From Bacillus cytotoxicus (lineage in GTDB: Bacteria; Bacillota; Bacilli; Bacillales; Bacillaceae_G): a stretch of DNA of 64,000 nucleotides. Location: NCBI RefSeq assembly GCF_023715645.1, contig NZ_JAMBOP010000012.1, forward strand, positions 1 to 64,000. Reading direction: 5' to 3'. The notes beneath the pieces were generated by a model. It saw nothing but the letters and a program-made list of their open reading frames with translations, ran no database searches and was not told the origin of the DNA. Below, piece by piece: positions 17,100 through 24,605 of the stretch. Both the position numbers and the translations under genes were made by a program. Within the stretch, counting starts at the first letter, position 1. The number at the start of each line of letters is the position of its first letter.

Positions 17100-18230
17100 A
17101 TGCAAGAAGTAATGAATAAGTTATTAAACAGAATGGAGAGTTTAGGCTATTCAAGAAGAAGTTTTGCTCAGAAAATTAAGGTAAGCCGTGAAAAAATTAG
17201 AAGATCACTTATATGTGAATATGAAATGGATGTAAAAGTATTTTTCAGTGCTATTGATCTCTTATTTGAAAATAAACAAGAAAAAAGAAAAATCACAAGA
17301 GAATATTTTAGTAAATGCCAAAGCATATCGAATATTGAAGTTGGTTTAATATACTGCCAAGTTCAAGGTGAATATGATCTTATGAGTCAGATAATAAAAG
17401 ATAATGAGAATAAAACAAATTTAGGTATATTTTTAAGCATATATAAGTTGTTTAACAAGAGGAATAACAACGAACTTAGAGGGAAAAATCTCTATGATGA
17501 ACTTAGTAAAAAACGTTTTTCTTCCAATCCGCATTGTCAAGTAATGGTAAATATTTTGTTTATGTTAGCCCTTGCAGACATGCCGAACAATAATGCAATC
17601 ATTCAATATGTAGATGCTGTTGATTGTAATTTAGAAAAGCTAGAGCAAGGATACATTAAAGATTATTTAAGTATGTTAGCTAATGAAAGAAAGGCATATA
17701 TGTATTTGTGGAGAGTAAAACTTGAAAAATGTCGAGAGACATGTTATAAAATAATTAATAGTTGTATGGATATTCCAATTATTCAAGCTACTTCCTTTTG
17801 CTGTTTGGGAGAGAGCTATCAGTTTGAAGATCCACATAAATCAGATGGATTTTTATCGAAGGCTATAAAAAAATTGGAAGAAGTTAATGTTCCTTTGAAA
17901 TCTCAAAAGTACATAGCTTTTAATTCCACATTAGCGCATGTAAGGTTAACTAATGATTTCAATATTAACAAAATTAAATTGTCGGTAATCCACAAGAATG
18001 AGAGAGCGATTTATGAATATTACTATGGTAATCGAGATCTTGGGTTGTCACTGTTTAAAGAAATGGAAATGGTTGGGTTAAGCCCTTTTCAACGATTTTC
18101 TTATAGCAAATGTATTGGGGATTTAGAAGGAATTAAACAAGCCTTGCTCGAATTTGAATTATCAGGACTAAGTTTCTATGGTCAGTTATGTAAAAATATT
18201 CTAATGAACAAAGGGGAAGTGTTACAATGA
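17100..18230 (+). CDS. aimR: AimR, arbitrium receptor and transcription factor
   Basis: 376 residues. There is an N-terminal helix-turn-helix (about 1-60: SRRSFAQKIKVSREKIRRSL) and then a long all-helical TPR-like array, the RRNPP layout of AimR. The YLWRVKLEKCRETCYKIINSC segment near residue 205 is in AimR style. In phages such as phi3T and SPbeta the free receptor drives lysis by activating aimX; binding the phage peptide blocks it and favours lysogeny. The decisive context is the small exported peptide gene overlapping its stop by three bases. The ribosome site is weak (GGATGTGA). Confidence 0.92.
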   Translation: MQEVMNKLLNRMESLGYSRRSFAQKIKVSREKIRRSLICEYEMDVKVFFSAIDLLFENKQEKRKITREYFSKCQSISNIEVGLIYCQVQGEYDLMSQIIKDNENKTNLGIFLSIYKLFNKRNNNELRGKNLYDELSKKRFSSNPHCQVMVNILFMLALADMPNNNAIIQYVDAVDCNLEKLEQGYIKDYLSMLANERKAYMYLWRVKLEKCRETCYKIINSCMDIPIIQATSFCCLGESYQFEDPHKSDGFLSKAIKKLEEVNVPLKSQKYIAFNSTLAHVRLTNDFNINKIKLSVIHKNERAIYEYYYGNRDLGLSLFKEMEMVGLSPFQRFSYSKCIGDLEGIKQALLEFELSGLSFYGQLCKNILMNKGEVLQ

Positions 18231-18355
18231 AAAAGAAATTAACTGCGCTTTTATTATGTGTAGGTGTACTTGGATTTGGAATTTTCGGAAATATTAATAA
18301 ACTAGAGGAGACAAGCCCGACTCAACATCAAATGGTTGATCCGGGTGGATCTTGA
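18227..18355 (+). CDS. aimP: AimP, arbitrium pro-peptide
   Basis: 42 residues: MKKK, a hydrophobic secretion segment (about 5-21), a short hydrophilic linker and the C-terminus QMVDPGGS. AimP is exported, trimmed outside, and the C-terminal peptide re-enters through Opp to bind AimR. By analogy with six-residue arbitrium peptides the mature form would be VDPGGS, possibly a little longer. ATG 18227 overlaps the aimR stop, and AAGGGGAAG is upstream. A UUCG-loop terminator follows. Confidence 0.9.
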   Translation: MKKKLTALLLCVGVLGFGIFGNINKLEETSPTQHQMVDPGGS

Positions 18356-18376
18356 GAAATTAAATATAATGTTTAA

Positions 18377-18410
18377 AATGAAAGTCGTTACTTCGGTAGC
18401 GACTTTCATT
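18377..18410 (+). terminator. aimP terminator with UUCG tetraloop
   Basis: AATGAAAGTCGTTAC, loop TTCG, GTAGCGACTTTCATT: 15 pairs including one G-U. The T-run after it is short, so it may be leaky or regulated. It separates aimRP from the next promoter. Confidence 0.75.
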
Positions 18411-18421
18411 GCGTTTAAGGT

Positions 18422-18496
18422 GTGACATAAATCTAAAGGTAAATTGCGAAACTGTGTCACCTAATAATTGTCAATCTGATAGCAGGGATCTATATT
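18422..18496 (+). promoter_or_regulatory. Promoter with possible AimR operator
   Basis: Inverted six-base words GTGACA (18422-18427) and TGTCAC (18455-18460) are separated by 27 bases. Just downstream is TTGTCA-17-TATATT (18468-18473, 18491-18496). The SPbeta AimR operator is, as I recall, a six-base inverted repeat with a 25-base spacer upstream of aimX. Size and position here agree, so AimR may activate this promoter. This is an inference from layout only. Confidence 0.6.
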
Positions 18497-18518
18497 AAAC
18501 AAAGGGGGAGCGGTACAA

Positions 18519-18692
18519 ATGAAGAAAGAAAACGTAAAACAAAAGGTAAAAGAAATGATTGGACAACTAGTAGATGACACAAAAGTAAGCTGTGATGTAA
18601 AAAGCATTATGGAAGAATTACATAAAAAAGGTTTACTAAAAAAAGAAGAATTAGATGAAATTACAAATTTATTACAAACAAAAAAGGACTAG
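18519..18692 (+). CDS. Small protein in the aimX position
   Basis: 57 residues, charged and helical, with no membrane segment or known motif. Ribosome site AAAGGGGGAG. It is the first gene after aimP and has its own promoter, which is where aimX lies in phi3T/SPbeta. It ends inside the 3' end of the convergent CI-like gene, overlapping by four bases. Whether the RNA or the peptide acts is unknown. Confidence 0.75.
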   Translation: MKKENVKQKVKEMIGQLVDDTKVSCDVKSIMEELHKKGLLKKEELDEITNLLQTKKD

Positions 18693-18714
18693 CATTTATC
18701 GCTAATCCTTTTTT
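18680..18714. terminator. Bidirectional terminator between aimX-like gene and repressor
   Basis: AAAAAAGGACTAGC and GCTAATCCTTTTTT with loop ATTTATC. The hairpin includes the stop codons of both convergent genes, so each transcript must use it. Confidence 0.85.
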
Positions 18715-19054
18715 GTTTGTCTAATTTACGTTGCATAACAATTTGTAATAAAGCCACTACCTTTTCAGCTTCTTCGTCATTAAGTTCGCGTCCGTCCCAG
18801 TTTAGCTTTCCTTGCTCTAACATGTCTTTCATATCGAAATCAAATCCGTTTTGATTATCCGTTCTTCCTAAAATAAAATCAGTTGTAGAATTTAATATGT
18901 CTGCTAATCGACAGAGTACTTCAAGATTAGGTTTTCTATAATTTGTTTCATATCCTCCATATGTGGAATCAGATATTCCTACCTTTTCAGCAGTGTCTTG
19001 TATAGTCCATCCTCTTCTATTACGTAAGAACTTTAATCTTTCACCGATATTCAT
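18689..19054 (-). CDS. CI-like phage repressor, XRE family
   Basis: 121 residues. The N-terminal HTH (LKFLRNRRGWTIQDTAEKVGISDSTYGGYE, residues 8-37) is a typical XRE fold. The rest is a short helical C-terminal region for dimerisation; there is no LexA-like self-cleavage domain. AGGAGG precedes the ATG. It is divergent from the Cro-like gene with palindromic operators between them, and convergent with the aimX-like gene. It should maintain lysogeny. The lack of a protease domain means induction needs an external signal or antirepressor. Confidence 0.88.
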   Translation of the reverse strand: MNIGERLKFLRNRRGWTIQDTAEKVGISDSTYGGYETNYRKPNLEVLCRLADILNSTTDFILGRTDNQNGFDFDMKDMLEQGKLNWDGRELNDEEAEKVVALLQIVMQRKLDKQKRISDKC

Positions 19055-19194
19055 ACAGCTTGTCCTCCTATCCTCTTTTATAATTCAATGTATTTCATTT
19101 ATTGGAAAATCATCTGATTGTAGGTTACAAATCATATTTTTCTTTACTATAAATATAAGATAACACTAGTATATACTATTGCACAATGATTAGA

Positions 19195-19269
19195 TACGCA
19201 AAGCGCGGAGAAAAATTTACAATTTTTTTTAGAAAAGGTATTTACGTTTCCGCATTACGCGGATATAAT
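19195..19269. promoter_or_regulatory. Lysogeny switch: two repressor operators and the early promoter
   Basis: TCCGC-N5-GCGGA is perfect at 19249-19263, inside the spacer of TTTACG-17-TATAAT (19241-19246, 19264-19269), the promoter of the Cro-like gene. A second copy with one mismatch lies at 19195-19209. It overlaps a minus-strand -35 candidate (TTGCGT), so it probably autoregulates the repressor. Confidence 0.8.
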
Positions 19270-19301
19270 AAGAATCAATCAAGAGATTACGGAGGTGCAT
19301 C

Positions 19302-19625
19302 ATGAGGAGAGATTGGCTTGTGGAAATAAGGAAAAAGCACGGTCTAACACAGGAAGACGTAGCTGAAGTTGTAAAAACAAGTCCTTCGCATTATGGTGAT
19401 ATTGAAACAGGAAGAAGAACGCCAAGGCCACAATTAGCCATGCGTATCGCGGTGTTTTTTGGTTTTCCATTAGATTGGTTTTTCTTACCTTCATACCTGC
19501 ATAACGCGGAGTTATGGGTGTTGAAATTAGCAATGCAGATGGATTTCCCACCAGAAGATATTTTTTTGAATAAGTTTCCGCGTATTGCGGAAAAGAGGGT
19601 GGGAGTCAAATCAAAAGCAGATTAA
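19302..19625 (+). CDS. Cro-like regulator, XRE family
   Basis: 107 residues. HTH at about residues 6-45 (IRKKHGLTQEDVAEVVKTSPSHYGDIETG, read in parts) followed by LAMRIAVFFGFPLDWFF. Start ATG 19302 after ACGGAGGTG. It is the first early gene on the right-hand transcript, with a repressor operator in its promoter and another inside its own 3' end. Confidence 0.88.
   Translation: MRRDWLVEIRKKHGLTQEDVAEVVKTSPSHYGDIETGRRTPRPQLAMRIAVFFGFPLDWFFLPSYLHNAELWVLKLAMQMDFPPEDIFLNKFPRIAEKRVGVKSKAD
19575..19593. promoter_or_regulatory. Third repressor operator inside the Cro-like gene
   Basis: TTTCCGCGTATTGCGGAAA is a perfect 7+7 palindrome with the same TCCGC-N5-GCGGA core as the two upstream sites. Within coding sequence it may serve DNA looping or roadblock repression. 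Confidence 0.75.
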
Positions 19626-19652
19626 ATCTCTATTTTAATGAGGGATCAATAT

Positions 19653-19811
19653 ATGAAAAAAAAATCATGCTTATATATTCGTAATGAATACTACGGTACA
19701 GAAAAGATGGAAGATGTGTTTCGTGAAGTGTATGAAAAATATCTTGGTGTAACAGTCAAAGTCACTCGCAAAACACCTGAAGAACTAGTAGTACAAAAGA
19801 AAGCTAATTAA
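19653..19811 (+). CDS. Small hypothetical phage protein
   Basis: 52 residues (begins MKKKSCLYIRNEYYGTEK), basic, with a GAGGGATC ribosome site. No domain recognised. It sits in the early operon just after the Cro-like gene. Confidence 0.6.
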   Translation: MKKKSCLYIRNEYYGTEKMEDVFREVYEKYLGVTVKVTRKTPEELVVQKKAN

Positions 19812-19831
19812 ACCTTACGCTTCATTGATCG

Positions 19832-19990
19832 TTGCTCAGTGAAGTGGTGGATGATATTTAACAAGCTTGAAGCATGTATGAGTTAGCAAATCATCCACAG
19901 TTTCCAAAGATTCGCGAGGGGCGCAAGTTACTTTTTTTACAAAAGGATTTAGATGCTTGGTTAGAAGCGCAGAAGGAGGAAATCTCATGA
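19832..19990 (+). pseudogene. Excisionase/HTH_17-like gene, degenerate N-terminus
   Basis: The C-terminal half (YELANHPQFPKIREGRKLLF, then DLDAWLEAQKEE) is a good match to MerR-type excisionase or phage HTH_17 proteins. Upstream, the same frame has LSEVVDDI and then stops at 19859 and 19868, as if small indels broke the helix-turn-helix. Only a 38-residue product from ATG 19874 is possible. Its stop overlaps the next start (ATGA). Confidence 0.5.
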
Positions 19991-20349
19991 AACCAATCAG
20001 TTTAGAAGAAGCACCGCAAGCTTTGCAGGAAGCAGTTAAAAAGTATTTGGACTTAGGGTATGAGTTACTAGAGATTACGGCAGAAGAACAATTTTCAGGC
20101 AAATTAACGTATGAAGCGAATCTTACGACAGAGCATAAAACATTTGTGAATTTACACTGTTTTCACATTTCTTTATGTGGGTTTGTGGTAGATGAAAGAA
20201 AATTTGATGATTTCGTTGCAATTAAGGCACTTGAGTTAAGTAAAACTTTTCGAAAAAGAGTGCAGCGACACATTCGTGGAATCGAAAGAAAGGAGCAACA
20301 AAATGGCACTAGTTCTGAAGAAGGACCAGAAGAAAGCGCAAATTCTTAA
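19987..20349 (+). CDS. Hypothetical early phage protein
   Basis: 120 residues starting MKPISLEEAPQALQEAV, with AAGGAGG upstream. Soluble mixed alpha/beta with a basic helix (KTFRKRVQRHIRGIERK) and an acidic tail. No family recognised. Translationally coupled to its neighbours in the early operon. Confidence 0.65.
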   Translation: MKPISLEEAPQALQEAVKKYLDLGYELLEITAEEQFSGKLTYEANLTTEHKTFVNLHCFHISLCGFVVDERKFDDFVAIKALELSKTFRKRVQRHIRGIERKEQQNGTSSEEGPEESANS

Positions 20350-20614
20350 AGATTTCATCAAGCATTGCGTAAATAAGCAAAAAAAAGCATTAGATGCTAA
20401 GGATGAAAATGCATTTTACATCTGGTTAAAAGAAGCACGACTTGCAAGAAGAGAACTTGCAGCACTTTACCGCGCAAGAGAAAAGCATGATGAGGAACTT
20501 GCGAAGGATAAATCGCACATACAAGGCATCATCCGTCGATTACGAAGCCAGGGCATAGATGCATCCGTCGTCGAGCGAATTCATTACATAACGCTTTGTG
20601 GGGAGGTGATGTAG
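20303..20614 (+). CDS. Hypothetical early phage protein, helical
   Basis: 103 residues, nearly all charged helix, probably coiled coil (KDFIKHCVNKQKKALDAKDE; ARRELAALYRAREKHDEEL). Start ATG 20303 after AAAGGAGC, overlapping the previous gene by 47 bases. Function unknown. Confidence 0.65.
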   Translation: MALVLKKDQKKAQILKDFIKHCVNKQKKALDAKDENAFYIWLKEARLARRELAALYRAREKHDEELAKDKSHIQGIIRRLRSQGIDASVVERIHYITLCGEVM

Positions 20615-20947
20615 ATGAAAACAAAGATGATCTATCAACATTACGAATATTGGGATAACCACCAAAAGAAGCGTTTAGTTGATATTGATGAGTCAATCAA
20701 TAAATTCATCGAAGAAAACAGTATTGAGGTTATTGATATCAGACTTACTTCTACTTCTTTTGAAGAACAAATGGATGTTGTTGCTTTAGTGATGTACAAA
20801 GACTCTATAGAAATCGAATCATTACAAGAGGTAGTAAATGAAACATTGTTAATCTTGCAAGAATGTCCAGAAGATGCGGATCAAAACGATTTAAATGGAA
20901 CAATTAATGAAGCGATAGAGTTTTTGAAAAAGTTTTCAAACCAATAA
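20615..20947 (+). CDS. Hypothetical early phage protein
   Basis: 110 acidic residues. It starts at the base after the previous stop, with GGGAGGTG upstream. A sporadic-type phage-YosH-like layout cannot be claimed; no domain recognised. A terminator follows at 20946. Confidence 0.6.
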   Translation: MKTKMIYQHYEYWDNHQKKRLVDIDESINKFIEENSIEVIDIRLTSTSFEEQMDVVALVMYKDSIEIESLQEVVNETLLILQECPEDADQNDLNGTINEAIEFLKKFSNQ

Positions 20948-20974
20948 AAAAAGCCCATAGCAGTGGGCCTTTTT
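20946..20974 (+). terminator. Rho-independent terminator
   Basis: AAAAAGCCCA / TGGGCCTTTTT with a six-base loop, between early regulators and the recombination genes. Confidence 0.8.
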
Positions 20975-21018
20975 AGAAAGAAATTGTTGAACTTAGTATA
21001 TCACAAGGAGGAAGTGCA

Positions 21019-22554
21019 ATGCTCATAGATTTTAAATCTTTATCTATCCAGAATTTCAAGAATCATTCAAATTTACAAATTTTATTCGGTGATATCACCT
21101 CAGTTGCTGGTCGAAACGGCGTAGGAAAATCTACTATTTCAGAAGCAATTACTTGGGTGTTATATGGTACGGATCCATTCGGTACAAAAATTGAACCAAA
21201 ACCAATTAGTGATGTAGATGCAGAAACAAAGGTTGAACTTCTTATCGAAGTTGATGGTAAAGATATCTTGATCTGCCGTAACCAAAAGAAAACAGCTAAG
21301 TACTTTATCAATGAAGTTCCGAAGAAAGCAAAAGAGTTCGAGTCTTGGATAGAAGGATTAGTTAATAAACAGACATTACTCTCTTTGTTTAATCCAGCGT
21401 ACTTCAGCACGCAACATTGGCAAGCGCAACGTGAACAACTTCTCTCATATGTAGGTGAACCATTGAAAAAAGAAGTATTTGCTGCACTGCCAAAACTGCA
21501 GGTCGAATTACTCGAGGGAACGCTTAAAAAGCATTCGTTGGAAGATTTGCAAAAAGTTCATGCAGAACGTAAGAAAACGCATGAGAAATCATATGAGCGC
21601 GCAAGTGAGCGAGTTATCACTTTACAAGAACAATTAGAAAAACAGAAAGCAGAACAACAGGAAATCGATACAGAAGCCATTCGTCAAAAAATATTGGACT
21701 TACAAGCAGAGCGTTCCAAAATCGATGAACAGAACCAAATTGCTAAACAGAATCAACAATCATACTTACAAATGCAGTACAAAATTACTGGAATCAAACA
21801 AGAAATTGAAAAGCAGAAATCTCTCGTACTTAGTATTAAAAATGAACAGGTTCAGCAGTCTTGTCATACATGTGGACAAGCTCTACAGGGTGAAGCATTA
21901 GATAAAGTGAAGAAAAATCGAATTGATCGTTTTGAAGAAGCGAAACAACTTGGTAAAAGCATGGTCGCTAAACGTGATGATTTAGAAGGACAGTTCAAAC
22001 AAATGTCACCAGTTGACGTAAATCTTACAGAAACAAGTGAATTAGATAATCAAATCTTTTCGTTAAATGCATTACTGCAGAAAGCTCGTAGTTTGGAGTT
22101 ACTGCAGCAAGAAATCGATGAAGCGGCAGCTACAAAAGAACAGATTCGCAAAGAAAAAAATGAATCTCTTTCCATTCTTGATGCAATTAAGGAATTCAGA
22201 ACTAAACGATCCGAACTAATGGTACAGAAAATCCAAAGTCTGTTCACGAAAATTGATGTGCAGCTGTACGAAATATTAAAGAACGGCGAAGAGCGTGCAA
22301 CGTTTGAAATTCTAATGGATGGTAAGCCGTACAGCAGATTAAGTACAGCTGAAAAGATTAAAGCAGGATTAGAAGTAATTGAAGTGCTTAGTAAACAAGG
22401 AGAATTAATCGTTCCGACATTTGTTGATAATGCAGAAAGCATTCTTCATTTCGAAAAACCATCTGGACAACTGATTATGGCCCAGGTTCAAGATACAGAT
22501 TTTACGGTTCAAGCAAAAATAATTGAAAACAAGGAGGAAGTTATAAATGGCTAA
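21019..22554 (+). CDS. SbcC/Rad50-like AAA ATPase
   Basis: 511 residues. The Walker A is GRNGVGKST (about 32-40), preceded by an N-terminal strand typical of SMC/Rad50 proteins. Two long coiled-coil arms (about 185-270 and 300-400) flank a zinc-hook-like CHTCGQ at about 282. A C-terminal half-site contains the signature region. Paired with the Bet/RecT protein it probably serves phage homologous recombination, processing ends or loading the annealase. The stop overlaps the next start by eight bases. Confidence 0.85.
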   Translation: MLIDFKSLSIQNFKNHSNLQILFGDITSVAGRNGVGKSTISEAITWVLYGTDPFGTKIEPKPISDVDAETKVELLIEVDGKDILICRNQKKTAKYFINEVPKKAKEFESWIEGLVNKQTLLSLFNPAYFSTQHWQAQREQLLSYVGEPLKKEVFAALPKLQVELLEGTLKKHSLEDLQKVHAERKKTHEKSYERASERVITLQEQLEKQKAEQQEIDTEAIRQKILDLQAERSKIDEQNQIAKQNQQSYLQMQYKITGIKQEIEKQKSLVLSIKNEQVQQSCHTCGQALQGEALDKVKKNRIDRFEEAKQLGKSMVAKRDDLEGQFKQMSPVDVNLTETSELDNQIFSLNALLQKARSLELLQQEIDEAAATKEQIRKEKNESLSILDAIKEFRTKRSELMVQKIQSLFTKIDVQLYEILKNGEERATFEILMDGKPYSRLSTAEKIKAGLEVIEVLSKQGELIVPTFVDNAESILHFEKPSGQLIMAQVQDTDFTVQAKIIENKEEVING

Positions 22555-23461
22555 TCAAGTAGCGGTTTCAAATACACAAGCAGTTGTAGGAAGTTTCACT
22601 CAAAGCGAATTAGATACATTAAAGACAACAATCGCACTTGGAACATCGGATGAACAATTCGCTTTATTTGTTCAAACTTGTGTTAATGCGGGTTTAAATC
22701 CTTTTTTAAACCATATTTATTGCATCGTTTACAACACTAAAAACGGACCAAAAATGAGTATCCAAATAGCGGTTGAAGGTGTACTTGCTCTTGCAAGAAA
22801 AACTGATGGATATAAAGGTGTGGATGCACAACTTGTACATGAAAATGATGATTTTAAATACAACGCAACAACTAAAGAAATTATTCATTCTGTCGGTTTT
22901 CCAAGAGGGCGAGTAATTGGTGGATATTCAGTAGCGAAGCGTGAAGGTTTTGAAGATGTTGTGGTTCTGATGGAAGCAAGTGAAGTGGAGCATATGACTA
23001 AAGGGCGCAATGCTGATATGTGGAAAGATTGGTTCAACGATATGTTTAAAAAACATTTATTAAAACGATCCGCTAAGCTGCAGTACGGAATTGAAATTGG
23101 CGAAGATGAACCAGTTGCAAGTAAACCTGTTGAAGAGACACCTTCTTATCAACCAGATGTTCGAGTGGATATTACACCAAATCAGCTGCAAATTGAAGAA
23201 GGTGAAGTTATCGATACAGAAGAGGAAATCAAAAATAAATGGTCTGCTATTAACGAGAAACTGCAAGAGTACGGCATGACAAAAGATGACTTGAAAGCAA
23301 TCATTCAAGAAAAGTTCAACAAGAAGCCTAGCGACTTATCGTTGCAGCAGATTGCAGCTCTTTCAAAATTCATCGATTTAGAACATGCAAATCGTCAGAA
23401 AGAACAAGAGACTGTAGTTATTGAACCGCCGGAAATGAACTTCGATGTGGAACTTGATTAA
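22547..23461 (+). CDS. Single-strand annealing recombinase, Bet/RecT family
   Basis: 304 residues. The core (about 30-180) has GTSDEQFALFVQTCVNAGLNP, then KMSIQIAVEGVLALARKTDGYKG (read in parts), and later KDWFNDMFKKHLLKRSAKL. These are hallmarks of phage Bet/RecT annealases. The C-terminal third is acidic and may bind SSB. It anneals complementary single strands for recombination-dependent replication. No separate exonuclease is obvious nearby; the SbcC-like ATPase may fill that place. Confidence 0.9.
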   Translation: MANQVAVSNTQAVVGSFTQSELDTLKTTIALGTSDEQFALFVQTCVNAGLNPFLNHIYCIVYNTKNGPKMSIQIAVEGVLALARKTDGYKGVDAQLVHENDDFKYNATTKEIIHSVGFPRGRVIGGYSVAKREGFEDVVVLMEASEVEHMTKGRNADMWKDWFNDMFKKHLLKRSAKLQYGIEIGEDEPVASKPVEETPSYQPDVRVDITPNQLQIEEGEVIDTEEEIKNKWSAINEKLQEYGMTKDDLKAIIQEKFNKKPSDLSLQQIAALSKFIDLEHANRQKEQETVVIEPPEMNFDVELD

Positions 23462-23634
23462 TGAACGACAAATCAAATGTGCTCCTCTCGCGAAAATTGT
23501 GGGAGCGAGCACAATCAAAAGATGAGTTGAAAAAGTCGATTGCACGGTATATAAAAATCGGTTATCCGAATTACAAGATAGAAAAAGTCATTAGGGATGG
23601 AGATTTTTACATCGCGATTTGCGAAAAGGAGTGA
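23461..23634 (+). CDS. Small hypothetical protein
   Basis: 57 residues (MNDKSNVLLSRKLWERAQ), basic. Its ATG overlaps the preceding TAA (TAATG), so it is translationally coupled. No domain recognised. Confidence 0.6.
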   Translation: MNDKSNVLLSRKLWERAQSKDELKKSIARYIKIGYPNYKIEKVIRDGDFYIAICEKE

Positions 23635-23639
23635 GTTCG

Positions 23640-24605
23640 TTGAACAGCAAGGTAATGCAAATAGGACAAATGAACTTTCGAGGAAATGTAATCGATCACG
23701 GTTGGTTTAAAGCTCTTACATTAGACAACGGAAAGCCGTACATGGTGGCGATAACCATTTTAGGAGAAGTTGTTTATTGGTATAAGCCAACTGAGGTAAG
23801 AGACGAACAGAGCAACCAAGTTCGTTATAAGCAAAAATTCAAAGCGGATATGCTTCAAAAAAGTTATCAACAACTAGCAGATTCATTTGGTTTCACGAAA
23901 AGACAGGTAAAGGATGCATGTGATTATCTAAAAGATATAGGACTAGTGCGAATCGAATTTCGAACTATTTTGGTAAACGGAACTTGTTGTAACAATGTAA
24001 TGTTTATTGAACCTATTCCAGAAAACATACGAAAAATCTCAGTTTTATATTGGAAAGGCGAAATCCCTCCTACGTTAGAACGTAATAGCCTATTACATTC
24101 AAATGGAACACCCTCTTACGATAGAACGGAGGAGCCTCCTACGCCAGAACGTAAGACAAATACAAAGATTACTACAGAGATTACTACACATATAGATAAT
24201 GATGATGATAAGGGTTCCCCTTTAATAGACGGAAATTTTAAGACAAGTTATAACCACTTATTACAGTACGGGATTTCTTTAAGTACAACAGGTGAGCAAG
24301 AGCTTGGGGAATTTTGCGACGTATTCGGTAGTGAAATTGTAAATAAAGCTGTTGATAAAGCGATTGATGAAAATACAAAACGTTGGTCGTACATTCGTAA
24401 GATTCTAATCGATTGGCAAAACAACAACGTCAGAACAATGGCGGATGTAATAAAGCTCGATGATGATTTCAAAAACCGTAAAGGCGGTGATGGAAATGCA
24501 ACAAATAGGCGACGTTATGGTCGGGTTAATGGAGCGAGCAGAAGCTATGCGGAAGAAAATGAGAGCCGAGGAAGAAACATGCCAAGTTTTATCAAGCGAG
24601 TATAA
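23640..24605 (+). CDS. DnaD-like replication initiation protein
   Basis: About 321 residues. The N-terminal winged helix (QKSYQQLADSFGFTKRQVKDAC, read in parts, about 75-110) is typical of phage replisome organisers. A low-complexity Thr/Pro linker follows, then a C-terminal DnaD/DnaB_2-type helical domain containing WSYIRKILIDWQ. It should bind the phage origin and recruit the loader encoded next. Start TTG 23640 follows AAGGAGTGAG. The end overlaps the loader gene by 110 bases. Confidence 0.8.
   Translation: MNSKVMQIGQMNFRGNVIDHGWFKALTLDNGKPYMVAITILGEVVYWYKPTEVRDEQSNQVRYKQKFKADMLQKSYQQLADSFGFTKRQVKDACDYLKDIGLVRIEFRTILVNGTCCNNVMFIEPIPENIRKISVLYWKGEIPPTLERNSLLHSNGTPSYDRTEEPPTPERKTNTKITTEITTHIDNDDDKGSPLIDGNFKTSYNHLLQYGISLSTTGEQELGEFCDVFGSEIVNKAVDKAIDENTKRWSYIRKILIDWQNNNVRTMADVIKLDDDFKNRKGGDGNATNRRRYGRVNGASRSYAEENESRGRNMPSFIKRV

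Noticed and set aside
18689-19054. LexA-type self-cleaving repressor
   Set aside because: At 121 residues it has no room for the S24 peptidase domain.
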